IMG/VR virus record: IMGVR_UViG_3300010413_000010 | Location: 1-64,000 of that record | Strand: one strand, 5' to 3' | DNA from: a virus | DNA: 64,000 bases | Shown here: positions 6,436 to 12,885 of the stretch, in pieces | How positions within the stretch are numbered: the first letter of the stretch is position 1 | How the letters are laid out: every line of letters starts with the position of its first letter | Notes under the pieces: model-generated | Seen by the model: only the letters and a program-made list of their open reading frames with translations | What the model was told of the DNA's origin: nothing | The model's database searches: none | Program-made: the position numbers and the translations under genes

Positions 6436-7179
6436 ATGAATGAAAAAATCAACATTGATCCTGTAGATGGTGTAAGAATAGTTGAGTCTGTGAGTGAGTT
6501 TGATTTCTATGAGAAGGAACCAAAATCGTTTCAGGGATGGTTTTATGAGCACCATCCGAATCTGTATCAATTTCTAATATTCCAGATTCCAGGATACCTG
6601 CGGGAAGTGCAGTACTTGTTACAGCGTTGGTTTCGTCGGCATCATATGAGTGATAACCAGCTCTACGGGTTTGGACCTTACATGGCAAAAATACTCTTGC
6701 CAAAACTCAAGACACTAAGAGCCCTGGAAGTTAGTCAAATTCCTCCCGATTTCTATGAACTGGCCGAGCTACCTATGGTGACGTTAGAGCAGTATGAAAA
6801 AGCTCGTGCCGAAGGCAAAATTCTTGGAACAGGGAAAGTGGGCTGGTTAGAAACTATTGAAGAAATGATTTATGCTTTTGAGTTCTTACTGTACCATGAG
6901 TCGGGTGATAAGAAACAAGAGGCTTTTTATAAGAAGTATGGGCTGGTAGACCCCTACGCAGAAGTAGAAGATAATGCCTTCTGGAGCTATCACTGCACCA
7001 ACCCAACCGGGGACTACGTCGGATGTGGACCAAGCGACTACGAGAGAGTAAAGAATGATTCAAGATACGTTATTCATGGTAAAACCAAAGAATACTGTAA
7101 TCTCAAGGCAATTAGGCAGAACTGGATGCGGGCGACGAAGGGGCTACAGCTTTTTGGGAAGTACTTTTGGGCTCTGTAG
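6436..7179 (+). CDS. Hypothetical protein, leaderless
   Basis: 247 aa. The N-terminal two thirds are helical and aromatic-rich (LYQFLIFQIPGYLREVQYLLQ is amphipathic rather than membrane-spanning). The C-terminal part carries YHCTNPTGDYVGCGPSDYERV, a patterned Cys/His/Gly segment that may form a site. No recognised family. ATG 6436 was chosen over an in-frame codon at 6412 because the promoter -10 box lies between them. Confidence 0.65.
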   Translation: MNEKINIDPVDGVRIVESVSEFDFYEKEPKSFQGWFYEHHPNLYQFLIFQIPGYLREVQYLLQRWFRRHHMSDNQLYGFGPYMAKILLPKLKTLRALEVSQIPPDFYELAELPMVTLEQYEKARAEGKILGTGKVGWLETIEEMIYAFEFLLYHESGDKKQEAFYKKYGLVDPYAEVEDNAFWSYHCTNPTGDYVGCGPSDYERVKNDSRYVIHGKTKEYCNLKAIRQNWMRATKGLQLFGKYFWAL

Positions 7180-7196
7180 GTTGATTAGGGGAGACT

Positions 7197-7460
7197 ATGA
7201 CGTGTGCTAATTGTGGAAGAGAATGTGGGGGAGCTCCTGCCGGATTTTACACCGACAGCCATTACTACTGTATGGCATGTGAGTCTGCAGCACTGCAGCG
7301 CCGGATGTTTGAACGTTCCTTCGGGAGACCGAAGAATTACTTCAAGTTATCTTATGAAACTCAATGGGACATCGATGATAAACTCGGTATCTTGGACTGG
7401 GACGAAAAGATTCTGACTCCAGAGGATCGAAAAAGGTTCGATGAGCATTATGATAAATAG
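7197..7460 (+). CDS. Zinc-binding small protein
   Basis: 87 aa. CANC-x-C near the N terminus and CMAC about residue 27 form a treble-clef or ribbon. The C-terminal part ends DRKRFDEHYDK, similar to the first residues of the minus-strand protein at 9726-9935 (MDRKRFDEHVHY). GGGGAGA precedes the ATG. The last 20 bases overlap the macro-domain gene, indicating coupling. Confidence 0.6.
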   Translation: MTCANCGRECGGAPAGFYTDSHYYCMACESAALQRRMFERSFGRPKNYFKLSYETQWDIDDKLGILDWDEKILTPEDRKRFDEHYDK

Positions 7461-7902
7461 CGAAGTAACTGGAGACCTCTTAAAGTGTGCTGAAGAAGGC
7501 CGATACGATCTGATAGTTCATGGCTGTAACTGCTTTCATACTATGGGGGCCGGGATCGCAAAGCAGATCAAAAAGCAATATCCTGGAGCGTACTTGGTGG
7601 ACATAAGTCATACCATTAAAAGTGATAGTTCCAAGCTTGGGTTTTATACTTTCTATGATACTGGGTATTTCCTAATTGTAAATGCGTACACTCAGTACGA
7701 TTTCAGAGGACGTAACAATGTTGATTACCGGGCGATCCGAACAGTGTTTGCACGGCTGAACCGGGATTACGCCGGTAAGATGGCCGGAATTCCCATGATC
7801 GGCGCCGGACTCGCCGGGGGAGATTGGGGTAGGATTGCGGCCATCATCAACCAAGTTACCCCTGATCTGAGTATAGAATTGGTGCGGTACAGGAGCGCAT
7901 GA
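7450..7902 (+). CDS. Macro-domain protein (first copy)
   Basis: 150 aa, a whole single macro domain. HGCNCFHTMGAGIAKQIKK is the ADP-ribose-binding loop of the Appr-1''-processing family, and GIPMIGAGLAGGDWGRI is the second phosphate-binding loop. Known members bind or hydrolyse ADP-ribose, its phosphate, or ADP-ribosyl groups on proteins and DNA. Start: ATG 7450 aligns residue for residue with the second copy (9147). ATG 7441 has a better ribosome site (AAAGG) and would add three residues. Inference: it could remove ADP-ribose marks made by host defence. Confidence 0.85.
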   Translation: MINSEVTGDLLKCAEEGRYDLIVHGCNCFHTMGAGIAKQIKKQYPGAYLVDISHTIKSDSSKLGFYTFYDTGYFLIVNAYTQYDFRGRNNVDYRAIRTVFARLNRDYAGKMAGIPMIGAGLAGGDWGRIAAIINQVTPDLSIELVRYRSA

Positions 7903-7933
7903 ATTCGGGTTTCTCATAAAGTGCGGTTTGTGG

Positions 7934-7945
7934 TATCATGTCTGT
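7934..7945 (+). promoter_or_regulatory. Leaderless promoter for 7946
   Basis: TGG-TATCAT (hexamer 7934-7939), 6 nt, ATG at 7946. No ribosome site and no clear -35 box. Confidence 0.5.
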
Positions 7946-8128
7946 ATGGTTAAAATAGAAAAGTCTGTTCGTGATTTTCTTTTCAGCGTAGCCTACATTT
8001 TTGCTTTAAGCGTACTTGGTACTCTCATTTGGATCATACCGAAACCTGTGGCAATTGGCTTGCTTATTGTAGGATTTGTCGCCGGTGGTCTGGTTCTTCA
8101 CCGGATAATTGATAGGAAGAGAAAATGA
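7946..8128 (+). CDS. Small membrane protein, leaderless
   Basis: 60 aa with two hydrophobic helices (about residues 12-30 and 34-52) and a basic tail (HRIIDRKRK). The stop overlaps the next start (ATGA). The following protein has the same size and topology, so the pair may form a membrane complex. Unknown function. Confidence 0.6.
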   Translation: MVKIEKSVRDFLFSVAYIFALSVLGTLIWIIPKPVAIGLLIVGFVAGGLVLHRIIDRKRK

Positions 8129-8310
8129 AGAAAAAGCAAATGCTGATCTTTCTAGCTTTTTTACCAATACAAACAACTATTGTGATACTTATAACACAGA
8201 GAATTGGGAATCTGTGGATTACAGCTCCGCTGTCTGGCTTGATTGGGTTTTCATTCGGGTTTGTGATTCATAGGGTAGTACGTAAAACAGTTCAGCAAAC
8301 AGAGGAGTAA
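8125..8310 (+). CDS. Small membrane protein
   Basis: 61 aa, two hydrophobic helices (about 6-25 and 31-49), a basic start (MKKKQ) and a tail with charged residues (HRVVRKTVQQTEE). It resembles the preceding gene product in size and layout but shows little sequence identity. Coupled to it by the ATGA overlap. Confidence 0.6.
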   Translation: MKKKQMLIFLAFLPIQTTIVILITQRIGNLWITAPLSGLIGFSFGFVIHRVVRKTVQQTEE

Positions 8311-8312
8311 AA

Positions 8313-8831
8313 ATGGAACACACACATGGGAACTACAAAGGTAAGGTTCTAAACCAGATAAACTTTTATTATGATGATGAAGAAAACCTTCCGTGGCTGG
8401 TCTGCCGGAAGAACGATTCTGGGTATGTGCTTGCTGAGGTATATCTAGGAGGAGAGGAGGAGCCGAAGGGGGTAGGAACAGAATCAATTACAGCGGCTGC
8501 TGCGTGGCTTCTGAAAACGTATGACTACAAGGTAATTAAAGACATTATGCCAATTAGTGCCTTTATTACCGTAAGTACCTACGAGCAGGGAAGAGAATTC
8601 GACCTCTGCCCTGTGTGTCGAAACAATACCGAAATGCCCCTCATGCGAGTACGTCTATGGAGTGACACTTTTACTGAAAAGCTAATAGCGGGAAAAATTG
8701 AGCTGAAAGATGTGAAACCAAGAGATTTCCATTCGGAGATACACACTGTAATTGGTGACAATCTGGTGATGTATATTCGACAGTACGTCGACGGCGAGAG
8801 CATGACGGCTGATAAATGGAAGAAGAAATAA
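8313..8831 (+). CDS. Hypothetical zinc-knuckle protein
   Basis: 172 aa. A beta-rich N-terminal half precedes a CPVC knuckle at about residue 98. Only one CxxC is present, so the metal site, if any, needs other ligands or dimerisation. GAGGAG stands 6 nt before the ATG. The next gene starts directly after the stop codon (TAA-ATG), giving one translational unit. Confidence 0.6.
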   Translation: MEHTHGNYKGKVLNQINFYYDDEENLPWLVCRKNDSGYVLAEVYLGGEEEPKGVGTESITAAAAWLLKTYDYKVIKDIMPISAFITVSTYEQGREFDLCPVCRNNTEMPLMRVRLWSDTFTEKLIAGKIELKDVKPRDFHSEIHTVIGDNLVMYIRQYVDGESMTADKWKKK

Positions 8832-9107
8832 ATGGAGTGCCTCCACTGCCAACGTGAGATAGATGAAAACGGATCGAGTTATTCGCTGGAATGGGGAGGG
8901 TATATATGTGCTCAGTGCAGTGACTTGGAGATGACCGTCTGGAGAGTTTTGGTAGGTAAAACCACTTTGATCGTTGCAAGTAAAGGGGAGGCGATGGAGA
9001 TTTTAGAGCGCCTCCCAGAAGCTGAAAAAGCCACTACAATCATTGAGCCTGTTTATATGAGCGTTATAGATTTCTATAAGATAGAGGACCTCTTTGAGGA
9101 GGAATAA
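8832..9107 (+). CDS. Zinc-ribbon protein, paralogue of 1295-1582
   Basis: 91 aa. CLHC and CAQC pairs at residues 3-6 and 28-31, then TVWRVLVG and a C-terminal DFYKIEDLFEEE. The order and spacing match the gene at 1295, so both derive from one duplicated ancestor. It lies immediately upstream of the second macro-domain gene and 3' of the unit beginning at 8313. Confidence 0.7.
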   Translation: MECLHCQREIDENGSSYSLEWGGYICAQCSDLEMTVWRVLVGKTTLIVASKGEAMEILERLPEAEKATTIIEPVYMSVIDFYKIEDLFEEE

Positions 9108-9111
9108 ATTC

Positions 9112-9146
9112 TCGACATGTGAGAATAGGGACGGTATAATGCCCAC
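9112..9146 (+). promoter_or_regulatory. Leaderless promoter for the second macro gene
   Basis: TCGACA (9112-9117), 17-nt spacer, TATAAT (9135-9140), 6 nt, ATG at 9147. This is the best-formed of the leaderless plus-strand promoters. Confidence 0.7.
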
Positions 9147-9641
9147 ATGATTAAAAACATTATAAAAGGTGATTTAATTGAGTATGCAGAGAAGGGACGT
9201 TACGACATGATTGTGCATGGATGTAACTGTTTTCACAACATGGAAGCCGGTTTTGCGAGGCAGTTAATAACACGATATCCAGGCGTGTTCCGGGCCGACT
9301 GTGAGCAAACCAATAGCGGAGATCGAAAAAAGCTTGGGCGTCATACCAAGTTTCACACAGGGAAATTTCTAATAATTAACGCTTACACTCAATTTTCTTA
9401 TGGCGGAGAACGGGACATATACTACCCGGCACTGTCTAGAGTGTTTTATGACTTAAACCATCAGTATCCGGGTACAAAGGTGGGAATCCCGAAAATAGGG
9501 ACGGGCATAGCCGGTGGGGATTGGGACATTATTTCCGAACTAATAAATGCTACTACCTCCAACCTCGATATCGAAGTAATTGAGCCACGGGTGAAGAAGT
9601 CAAAGCTTATGGAGAGTATGGCTTCCTTAGTGGGGGGTTAA
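9147..9641 (+). CDS. Macro-domain protein (second copy), leaderless
   Basis: 164 aa. The macro fold is clear: VHGCNCFHNMEAGFARQL and GIPKIGTGIAGGDWDIISEL. In the first loop the usual Met-Gly-Ala-Gly-Ile is Met-Glu-Ala-Gly-Phe, a change in the part that contacts the distal ribose, so activity or ligand may differ from the copy at 7450. A basic C-terminal tail of about 20 residues is extra. Independently promoted and leaderless. Inference: functional divergence after duplication. Confidence 0.85.
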   Translation: MIKNIIKGDLIEYAEKGRYDMIVHGCNCFHNMEAGFARQLITRYPGVFRADCEQTNSGDRKKLGRHTKFHTGKFLIINAYTQFSYGGERDIYYPALSRVFYDLNHQYPGTKVGIPKIGTGIAGGDWDIISELINATTSNLDIEVIEPRVKKSKLMESMASLVGG

Positions 9642-9723
9642 TACCCTACAGGGGATAATCAGGAAGTATACCCGACAGGGTATGAAACTGACTGATACTC
9701 CCTGAGTGTACCCGTCCGGGTAT
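9641..9723. repeat. Cluster of four short palindromes
   Basis: Between convergent genes lie ATACCC-taca-GGGGAT (9641-9656), ATACCC-gaca-GGGTAT (9668-9683), ATACTC-cct-GAGTGT (9695-9709) and TACCC-gtcc-GGGTA (9709-9722). Stems are 5-6 bp with 3-4-nt loops and no T-runs, so they are not ordinary terminators. They could be protein-binding half-sites or RNA hairpins protecting the 3' ends. Confidence 0.6.
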
Positions 9724-9725
9724 GG

Positions 9726-9935
9726 TTATAAATCCTTATTGTTCCAGGGACCGAGGCATGTGCAACTTTTGAATTCTGGGGCATCAGGGCCGATGAACAA
9801 TCCATCCCAGTCCCAGCAGAAATGATACCCTTGAGCGTGTTCTTCTTTGGTGTACCATTCTTTTGGTTTTGGGGCACCCCCTTTTCCGCCGTACATACTG
9901 TAGTGGACGTGTTCATCGAATCGCTTTCTGTCCAT
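9726..9935 (-). CDS. Hypothetical small protein
   Basis: 69 aa. It starts MDRKRFDEH, similar to the end of the protein at 7197-7460, and carries CTCLGPWN near the C terminus. Trp- and Gly-rich middle. Directly downstream of 9938-10117 on the same strand and presumably on its message. Confidence 0.5.
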   Translation of the reverse strand: MDRKRFDEHVHYSMYGGKGGAPKPKEWYTKEEHAQGYHFCWDWDGLFIGPDAPEFKSCTCLGPWNNKDL

Positions 9936-9937
9936 TC

Positions 9938-10117
9938 CTACCTCAAATTTTTCAGAATGTTTTCGAGGATAATCTGTTTCTGATCAACGAGGCTCATGTA
10001 TTTCTCCCAGACGTCAGGCGGTTCCATTTTCTCTAGAAGGCTGGAGTATTGCTGTAATAGCGCATCAATCTCACTCTGAATCTTCGTTTTCTGTTCCTGG
10101 AGATTACCATTGTCCAT
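9938..10117 (-). CDS. Small helical protein, paralogue of 4902-5081, leaderless
   Basis: 59 aa (start ATG 10117, stop TAG). Two helices joined by MEPPDVWEKYMSLVDQKQ, which matches FQPPEAFKKYMGLIDQDH in the protein at 4902-5081; both proteins have the same length. Driven by an extended -10 box 6 nt upstream. Unknown function; duplication within the early region is clear. Confidence 0.65.
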   Translation of the reverse strand: MDNGNLQEQKTKIQSEIDALLQQYSSLLEKMEPPDVWEKYMSLVDQKQIILENILKNLR

Positions 10118-10132
10118 GGAAAGAGTATATCA
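10118..10132 (-). promoter_or_regulatory. Extended -10 leaderless promoter for 10117
   Basis: Minus strand TGA-TATACT (hexamer 10124-10129), 6 nt, ATG at 10117. Confidence 0.6.
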
Positions 10133-10146
10133 TAGAAAAAACTGTG

Positions 10147-10175
10147 TTGTAGCAAATACTACTATTCGCTATAGT
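10147..10175 (+). promoter_or_regulatory. Promoter for 10240-11307
   Basis: TTGTAG (10147-10152), 17-nt spacer, TATAGT (10170-10175). It diverges from the 10124-10129 promoter and leaves a leader of about 55-60 nt. Confidence 0.5.
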
Positions 10176-10239
10176 GTATACAATCTGAAAATGGTGCTAT
10201 TTAAGTAAAGTTTTAGTTCAAATTCGAGTGGGTAAAACT

Positions 10240-10806
10240 ATGTACAGTTGGATGCACCTCGATACTGATAACTTCCTGGAGGAGGTCGGAAGGCCTCGCC
10301 TCGGGCGAAAGTACCATGTACACTATTGCCCTGAAAGGAGACTGTTGTTTCGTATCGCTGAAGGACCCTTTGATTCTGATTATGTGGACCGTGTAGGAAT
10401 GGTTTACAGGGATATGGAACATGCCGCTGTGGATGCGGATTTTGAGCCAGTGATTGAAATAATACAGCACCGGAATCAGGCTGCGTATATTGGAGATGCA
10501 GCGGAAAAACACCGGCGCTTTATATTAAGTCGAAAAGACACAGCCTTATTTGTTGGTGGTACAATTTTCGTTTTTGAGCCAACTTGTACTACGTTGTTGA
10601 GCTATGTGACGGCATATCTCCAGGCACTGCAAAGTCATGGGGTTTATGTGAGTGTCCAGCCTTCTATTGATCGAGCAGTCGAATATGCGACAGTTTTACG
10701 GAATAGGATTCGGGGGAAACGAGGTCTACCCCCGGTTATAGTAGGAGAAAATCAAAAAGAAGAACCTAAGATATGTGAAATCTTAGATGAAGTACACACG
10801 ACATAA
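10240..10806 (+). CDS. SpoIIAA/STAS-like alpha-beta protein (first of two)
   Basis: 188 aa. The pattern resembles small STAS/SpoIIAA-type proteins: a beta strand before GPFDSDYVDRVG, an alternating beta-alpha middle, then a strand before AVEYATVLRNR. The next gene has the same order (GPFGPKTV ... AAVRRVKS), so the two are probably distant paralogues. Start: ATG 10240; GTG 10228 in frame is the alternative. Neither has a strong ribosome site. Function not known. Confidence 0.5.
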   Translation: MYSWMHLDTDNFLEEVGRPRLGRKYHVHYCPERRLLFRIAEGPFDSDYVDRVGMVYRDMEHAAVDADFEPVIEIIQHRNQAAYIGDAAEKHRRFILSRKDTALFVGGTIFVFEPTCTTLLSYVTAYLQALQSHGVYVSVQPSIDRAVEYATVLRNRIRGKRGLPPVIVGENQKEEPKICEILDEVHTT

Positions 10807-10818
10807 TGGGAGACAACC

Positions 10819-11307
10819 GTGAGCCTCTTTATTGATGATACAAACAGTTTTGAAAAATACTTCAAGAATGCACCGGACGGGGAACTGTCTTTTACTGCTA
10901 CAGACCAAAGAGTTGGTTATAGACTTTACACGATGGATGGCCCTTTTGGGCCTAAAACAGTCTCGGTCCACAGTCAAATTGGGGGAGAACACTTAGAAGA
11001 GTGTACCAGGGATGGACACCCGTATGTTGTCATTGTACTCTTTACGAAGATAGCTGCTGTTAAAAAAGGAGGTCTCCCTCTTGTAGAAGCTTGGGCCGCG
11101 AGAGGTGTTCGATTGAGGAAGAGTTATCCTCACATTTTATTTGTCTTTTCGAAAGATTGTTTAGTTGACGGGGCATTCATGAAAGAGGTGGGCACGGCTG
11201 TGAAAAAATACGGATACTTGATTGAACTTTACACTTCGACAACTGCGGCTGTTAGAAGAGTAAAGTCAATACGGCGTGAATGGAGGGAGTTCACCGAGGT
11301 CTCTTAA
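10819..11307 (+). CDS. SpoIIAA/STAS-like alpha-beta protein (second of two)
   Basis: 162 aa from GTG 10819 with GGGAGA 5 nt before it. Alpha-beta alternation with hydrophobic strands YVVIVLF and ILFVFS and a basic C-terminal helix. Co-directional with and 12 nt after the previous gene. If related to SpoIIAA-like proteins it would act by protein-protein contact. This fold call is tentative. Confidence 0.5.
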   Translation: MSLFIDDTNSFEKYFKNAPDGELSFTATDQRVGYRLYTMDGPFGPKTVSVHSQIGGEHLEECTRDGHPYVVIVLFTKIAAVKKGGLPLVEAWAARGVRLRKSYPHILFVFSKDCLVDGAFMKEVGTAVKKYGYLIELYTSTTAAVRRVKSIRREWREFTEVS

Positions 11308-11316
11308 AAGCTGAGA

Positions 11317-11345
11317 TTGACGTGAGCAAAATTGTCTGGTATAAT
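11317..11345 (+). promoter_or_regulatory. Strong promoter of a short transcript
   Basis: TTGACG (11317-11322), exactly 17 nt, TGG-TATAAT (hexamer 11340-11345). It is followed after about 35 nt by an intrinsic terminator, with no gene between. Confidence 0.75.
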
Positions 11346-11351
11346 TACACA

Positions 11352-11418
11352 AAAGTCCTTTATGGCCTTTTTGTTGTTTTAACCGCCGGAGTGTTACTCT
11401 GGCGGTTATTTTTTTATT
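11352..11418 (+). ncRNA. Candidate small RNA or attenuated leader
   Basis: Predicted RNA of about 65 nt from the promoter at 11317-11345 to the T-run after the AACCGCC/GGCGGTT hairpin. It contains a possible six-codon ORF, MAFLLF (11363-11383), whose stop abuts the hairpin and which has no ribosome site. It could be a regulatory RNA or a leader that lets some transcription through into the MazEF-like gene. Confidence 0.45.
11381..11418 (+). terminator. Intrinsic terminator
   Basis: AACCGCC (11381-11387), 13-nt loop, GGCGGTT (11401-11407), then ATTTTTTTATT. It separates the STAS-like genes and the short transcript from the MazEF-like gene. Confidence 0.8.
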
Positions 11419-11422
11419 CTTC

Positions 11423-11456
11423 TTGCAATTGGAATATAATTATAATATAATTATAT
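11423..11456 (+). promoter_or_regulatory. Promoter with 23-bp palindromic operator
   Basis: TTGCAA (11423-11428), 17 nt, TATAAT (11446-11451). A perfect palindrome (11-bp arms ATATAATTATA / TATAATTATAT around one base) covers 11434-11456, including the whole -10 box. Its position is that of an operator for the MazE/AbrB-type domain encoded 24 nt downstream, as expected for autoregulation. Confidence 0.7.
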
Positions 11457-11479
11457 CTGAGCGAGAATGTGGAGGTATG

Positions 11480-11959
11480 ATGGAAACGTTTGAAGTAACG
11501 CTGCGTAAATGGGGAGATTCTCTAGGGATGACTCTCCCATTCTCACTACGAGAGTCCCTGGGCCTGTCGGCTGGGGACAAACTCATTCTTACCGCTACGG
11601 ATGAAGGCTTTACTGTTGCTACAGTAAAGGGTGAGTGGCTGGACGATTACAGGACAAGTGACCCGATTGTAGATGTAGATACAGGTGATTACATAAATGT
11701 CGGGGGGTCCCAGTACATGGTGTTATCAGCTAAAACCTACCATAGTCAGACTGGTCGAGCCCTTTGTGCTCCAATAGTTGGACAGGCAGGAAAGAAACCT
11801 GCACTAGCTGACGGCGCCGGACAGTTTATTCTTTTGGATGAGATTGAGACAGTTGGGCTAGGGCCAACATCTGAGAAGATTAAAAAACTAAAAATGAAGT
11901 GTAACCGAGCGGTTTTAAAGGAGGTATTAAACAGAGTTTCAGAAATCATTGCTCGGTAG
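11480..11959 (+). CDS. MazE-MazF-like fusion protein
   Basis: 159 aa. Residues about 1-48 are a MazE/AbrB swapped-hairpin domain (TLRKWGDSLGMTLPFSLRES, then LSAGDKLIL). Residues about 60-155 follow the MazF/PemK fold: DTGDYINV, then YMVLSAKTYHSQTGRALCAPI, ILLDEIETV and a C-terminal helix. MazF is an endoribonuclease and MazE its antitoxin and DNA-binding partner, normally separate. The MazF beta1-beta2 loop with the catalytic arginine is shortened, and the usual Pro-x-Thr is Pro-Ile-Val, so the RNase may be inactive. Start at ATG 11480 (GGAGG 4 nt away); ATG 11477 is too close. Confidence 0.75.
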   Translation: METFEVTLRKWGDSLGMTLPFSLRESLGLSAGDKLILTATDEGFTVATVKGEWLDDYRTSDPIVDVDTGDYINVGGSQYMVLSAKTYHSQTGRALCAPIVGQAGKKPALADGAGQFILLDEIETVGLGPTSEKIKKLKMKCNRAVLKEVLNRVSEIIAR

Positions 11960-11985
11960 TACCTCATCGATAAAGGGGGAAATAA

Positions 11986-12885
11986 TTGTTTATCGAATAT
12001 ACAACAAAAAGGTTTAACAGATCGTCGTTGGAAATAATTGACCACGCCAACGAGATCATCGCTGATTATGACAATCGGGGGCTGATGCTGACGCTACGAC
12101 AGCTTTATTATCAGTTCGTCGCGCGGGGCTACATTGAGAATACGGAACGATCTTACAAGCGGATCGGGAACATCATCAGTGACGCTCGGTTGGCTGGACT
12201 GCTATCGTGGACAGCTATAGAAGATCGTACTCGAAATTTGAGTCGGGTTTCTACATGGGATTCTCCCAGCCACATCATGGGTGCGGTCATCAAGCAGTTC
12301 AAACTGGATAAGTGGGCCAACCAGCCGAACATGGTCGAGGTCTGGGTTGAGAAGGAAGCTCTCTCCGGGGTTGTCGAACAGGCCTGTCGTCCATACCAGA
12401 CTCCCTATTTTGCTTGCCGTGGCTACGTGTCACAGTCCGAAATGTGGAGAGCTGCCGAGAGGTTTTACCGGTACGCTAAAGAAGGGAAGGACGTTTACGT
12501 TCTCCACTTAGGCGACCATGACCCGTCCGGGATAGACATGACCCGCGACATTATGGACCGGCTGGAGACCTTTGAAGATTTTTCGACTTTAGTTGAGAGA
12601 GAGGCCCTGAACTTTAATCAAATCGAAGAGCTTCAGCCCCCTCCCAATCCTGCAAAGACCACTGACAGTCGTTTCAAGGATTATAAGGCGAAGTACGGGG
12701 AAGAGAGCTGGGAGCTCGATGCATTGGACCCTCAATATCTTATTGATCTCATTCAGAACTACATCGACAACCTTCTGGACCGTGACCTCTGGAATGAAGG
12801 ATTGGAACAGGAGAAAAAAGCCATTGCGACTCTGGAGGACGTTGAGGCAAGTATTGATGAAGACTGGGAGGCCGATGATGAGTGA
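11986..12885 (+). CDS. TOPRIM protein related to topoisomerase VI subunit A / Spo11
   Basis: 299 aa. The N-terminal part has a winged-helix pattern with LMLTLRQLYYQFVARGYI, which carries a tyrosine where Spo11/TopoVIA have the catalytic one. A TOPRIM domain follows: the glutamate in WVEKEALSG (about residue 119) and the LGDHDPSGIDM metal-binding motif (about 178-188). Such proteins occur in phages without TopoVIB; their role is unproven. Start TTG 11986 with AAGGGGGA 5 nt upstream. It overlaps the next gene. Confidence 0.75.
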   Translation: MFIEYTTKRFNRSSLEIIDHANEIIADYDNRGLMLTLRQLYYQFVARGYIENTERSYKRIGNIISDARLAGLLSWTAIEDRTRNLSRVSTWDSPSHIMGAVIKQFKLDKWANQPNMVEVWVEKEALSGVVEQACRPYQTPYFACRGYVSQSEMWRAAERFYRYAKEGKDVYVLHLGDHDPSGIDMTRDIMDRLETFEDFSTLVEREALNFNQIEELQPPPNPAKTTDSRFKDYKAKYGEESWELDALDPQYLIDLIQNYIDNLLDRDLWNEGLEQEKKAIATLEDVEASIDEDWEADDE

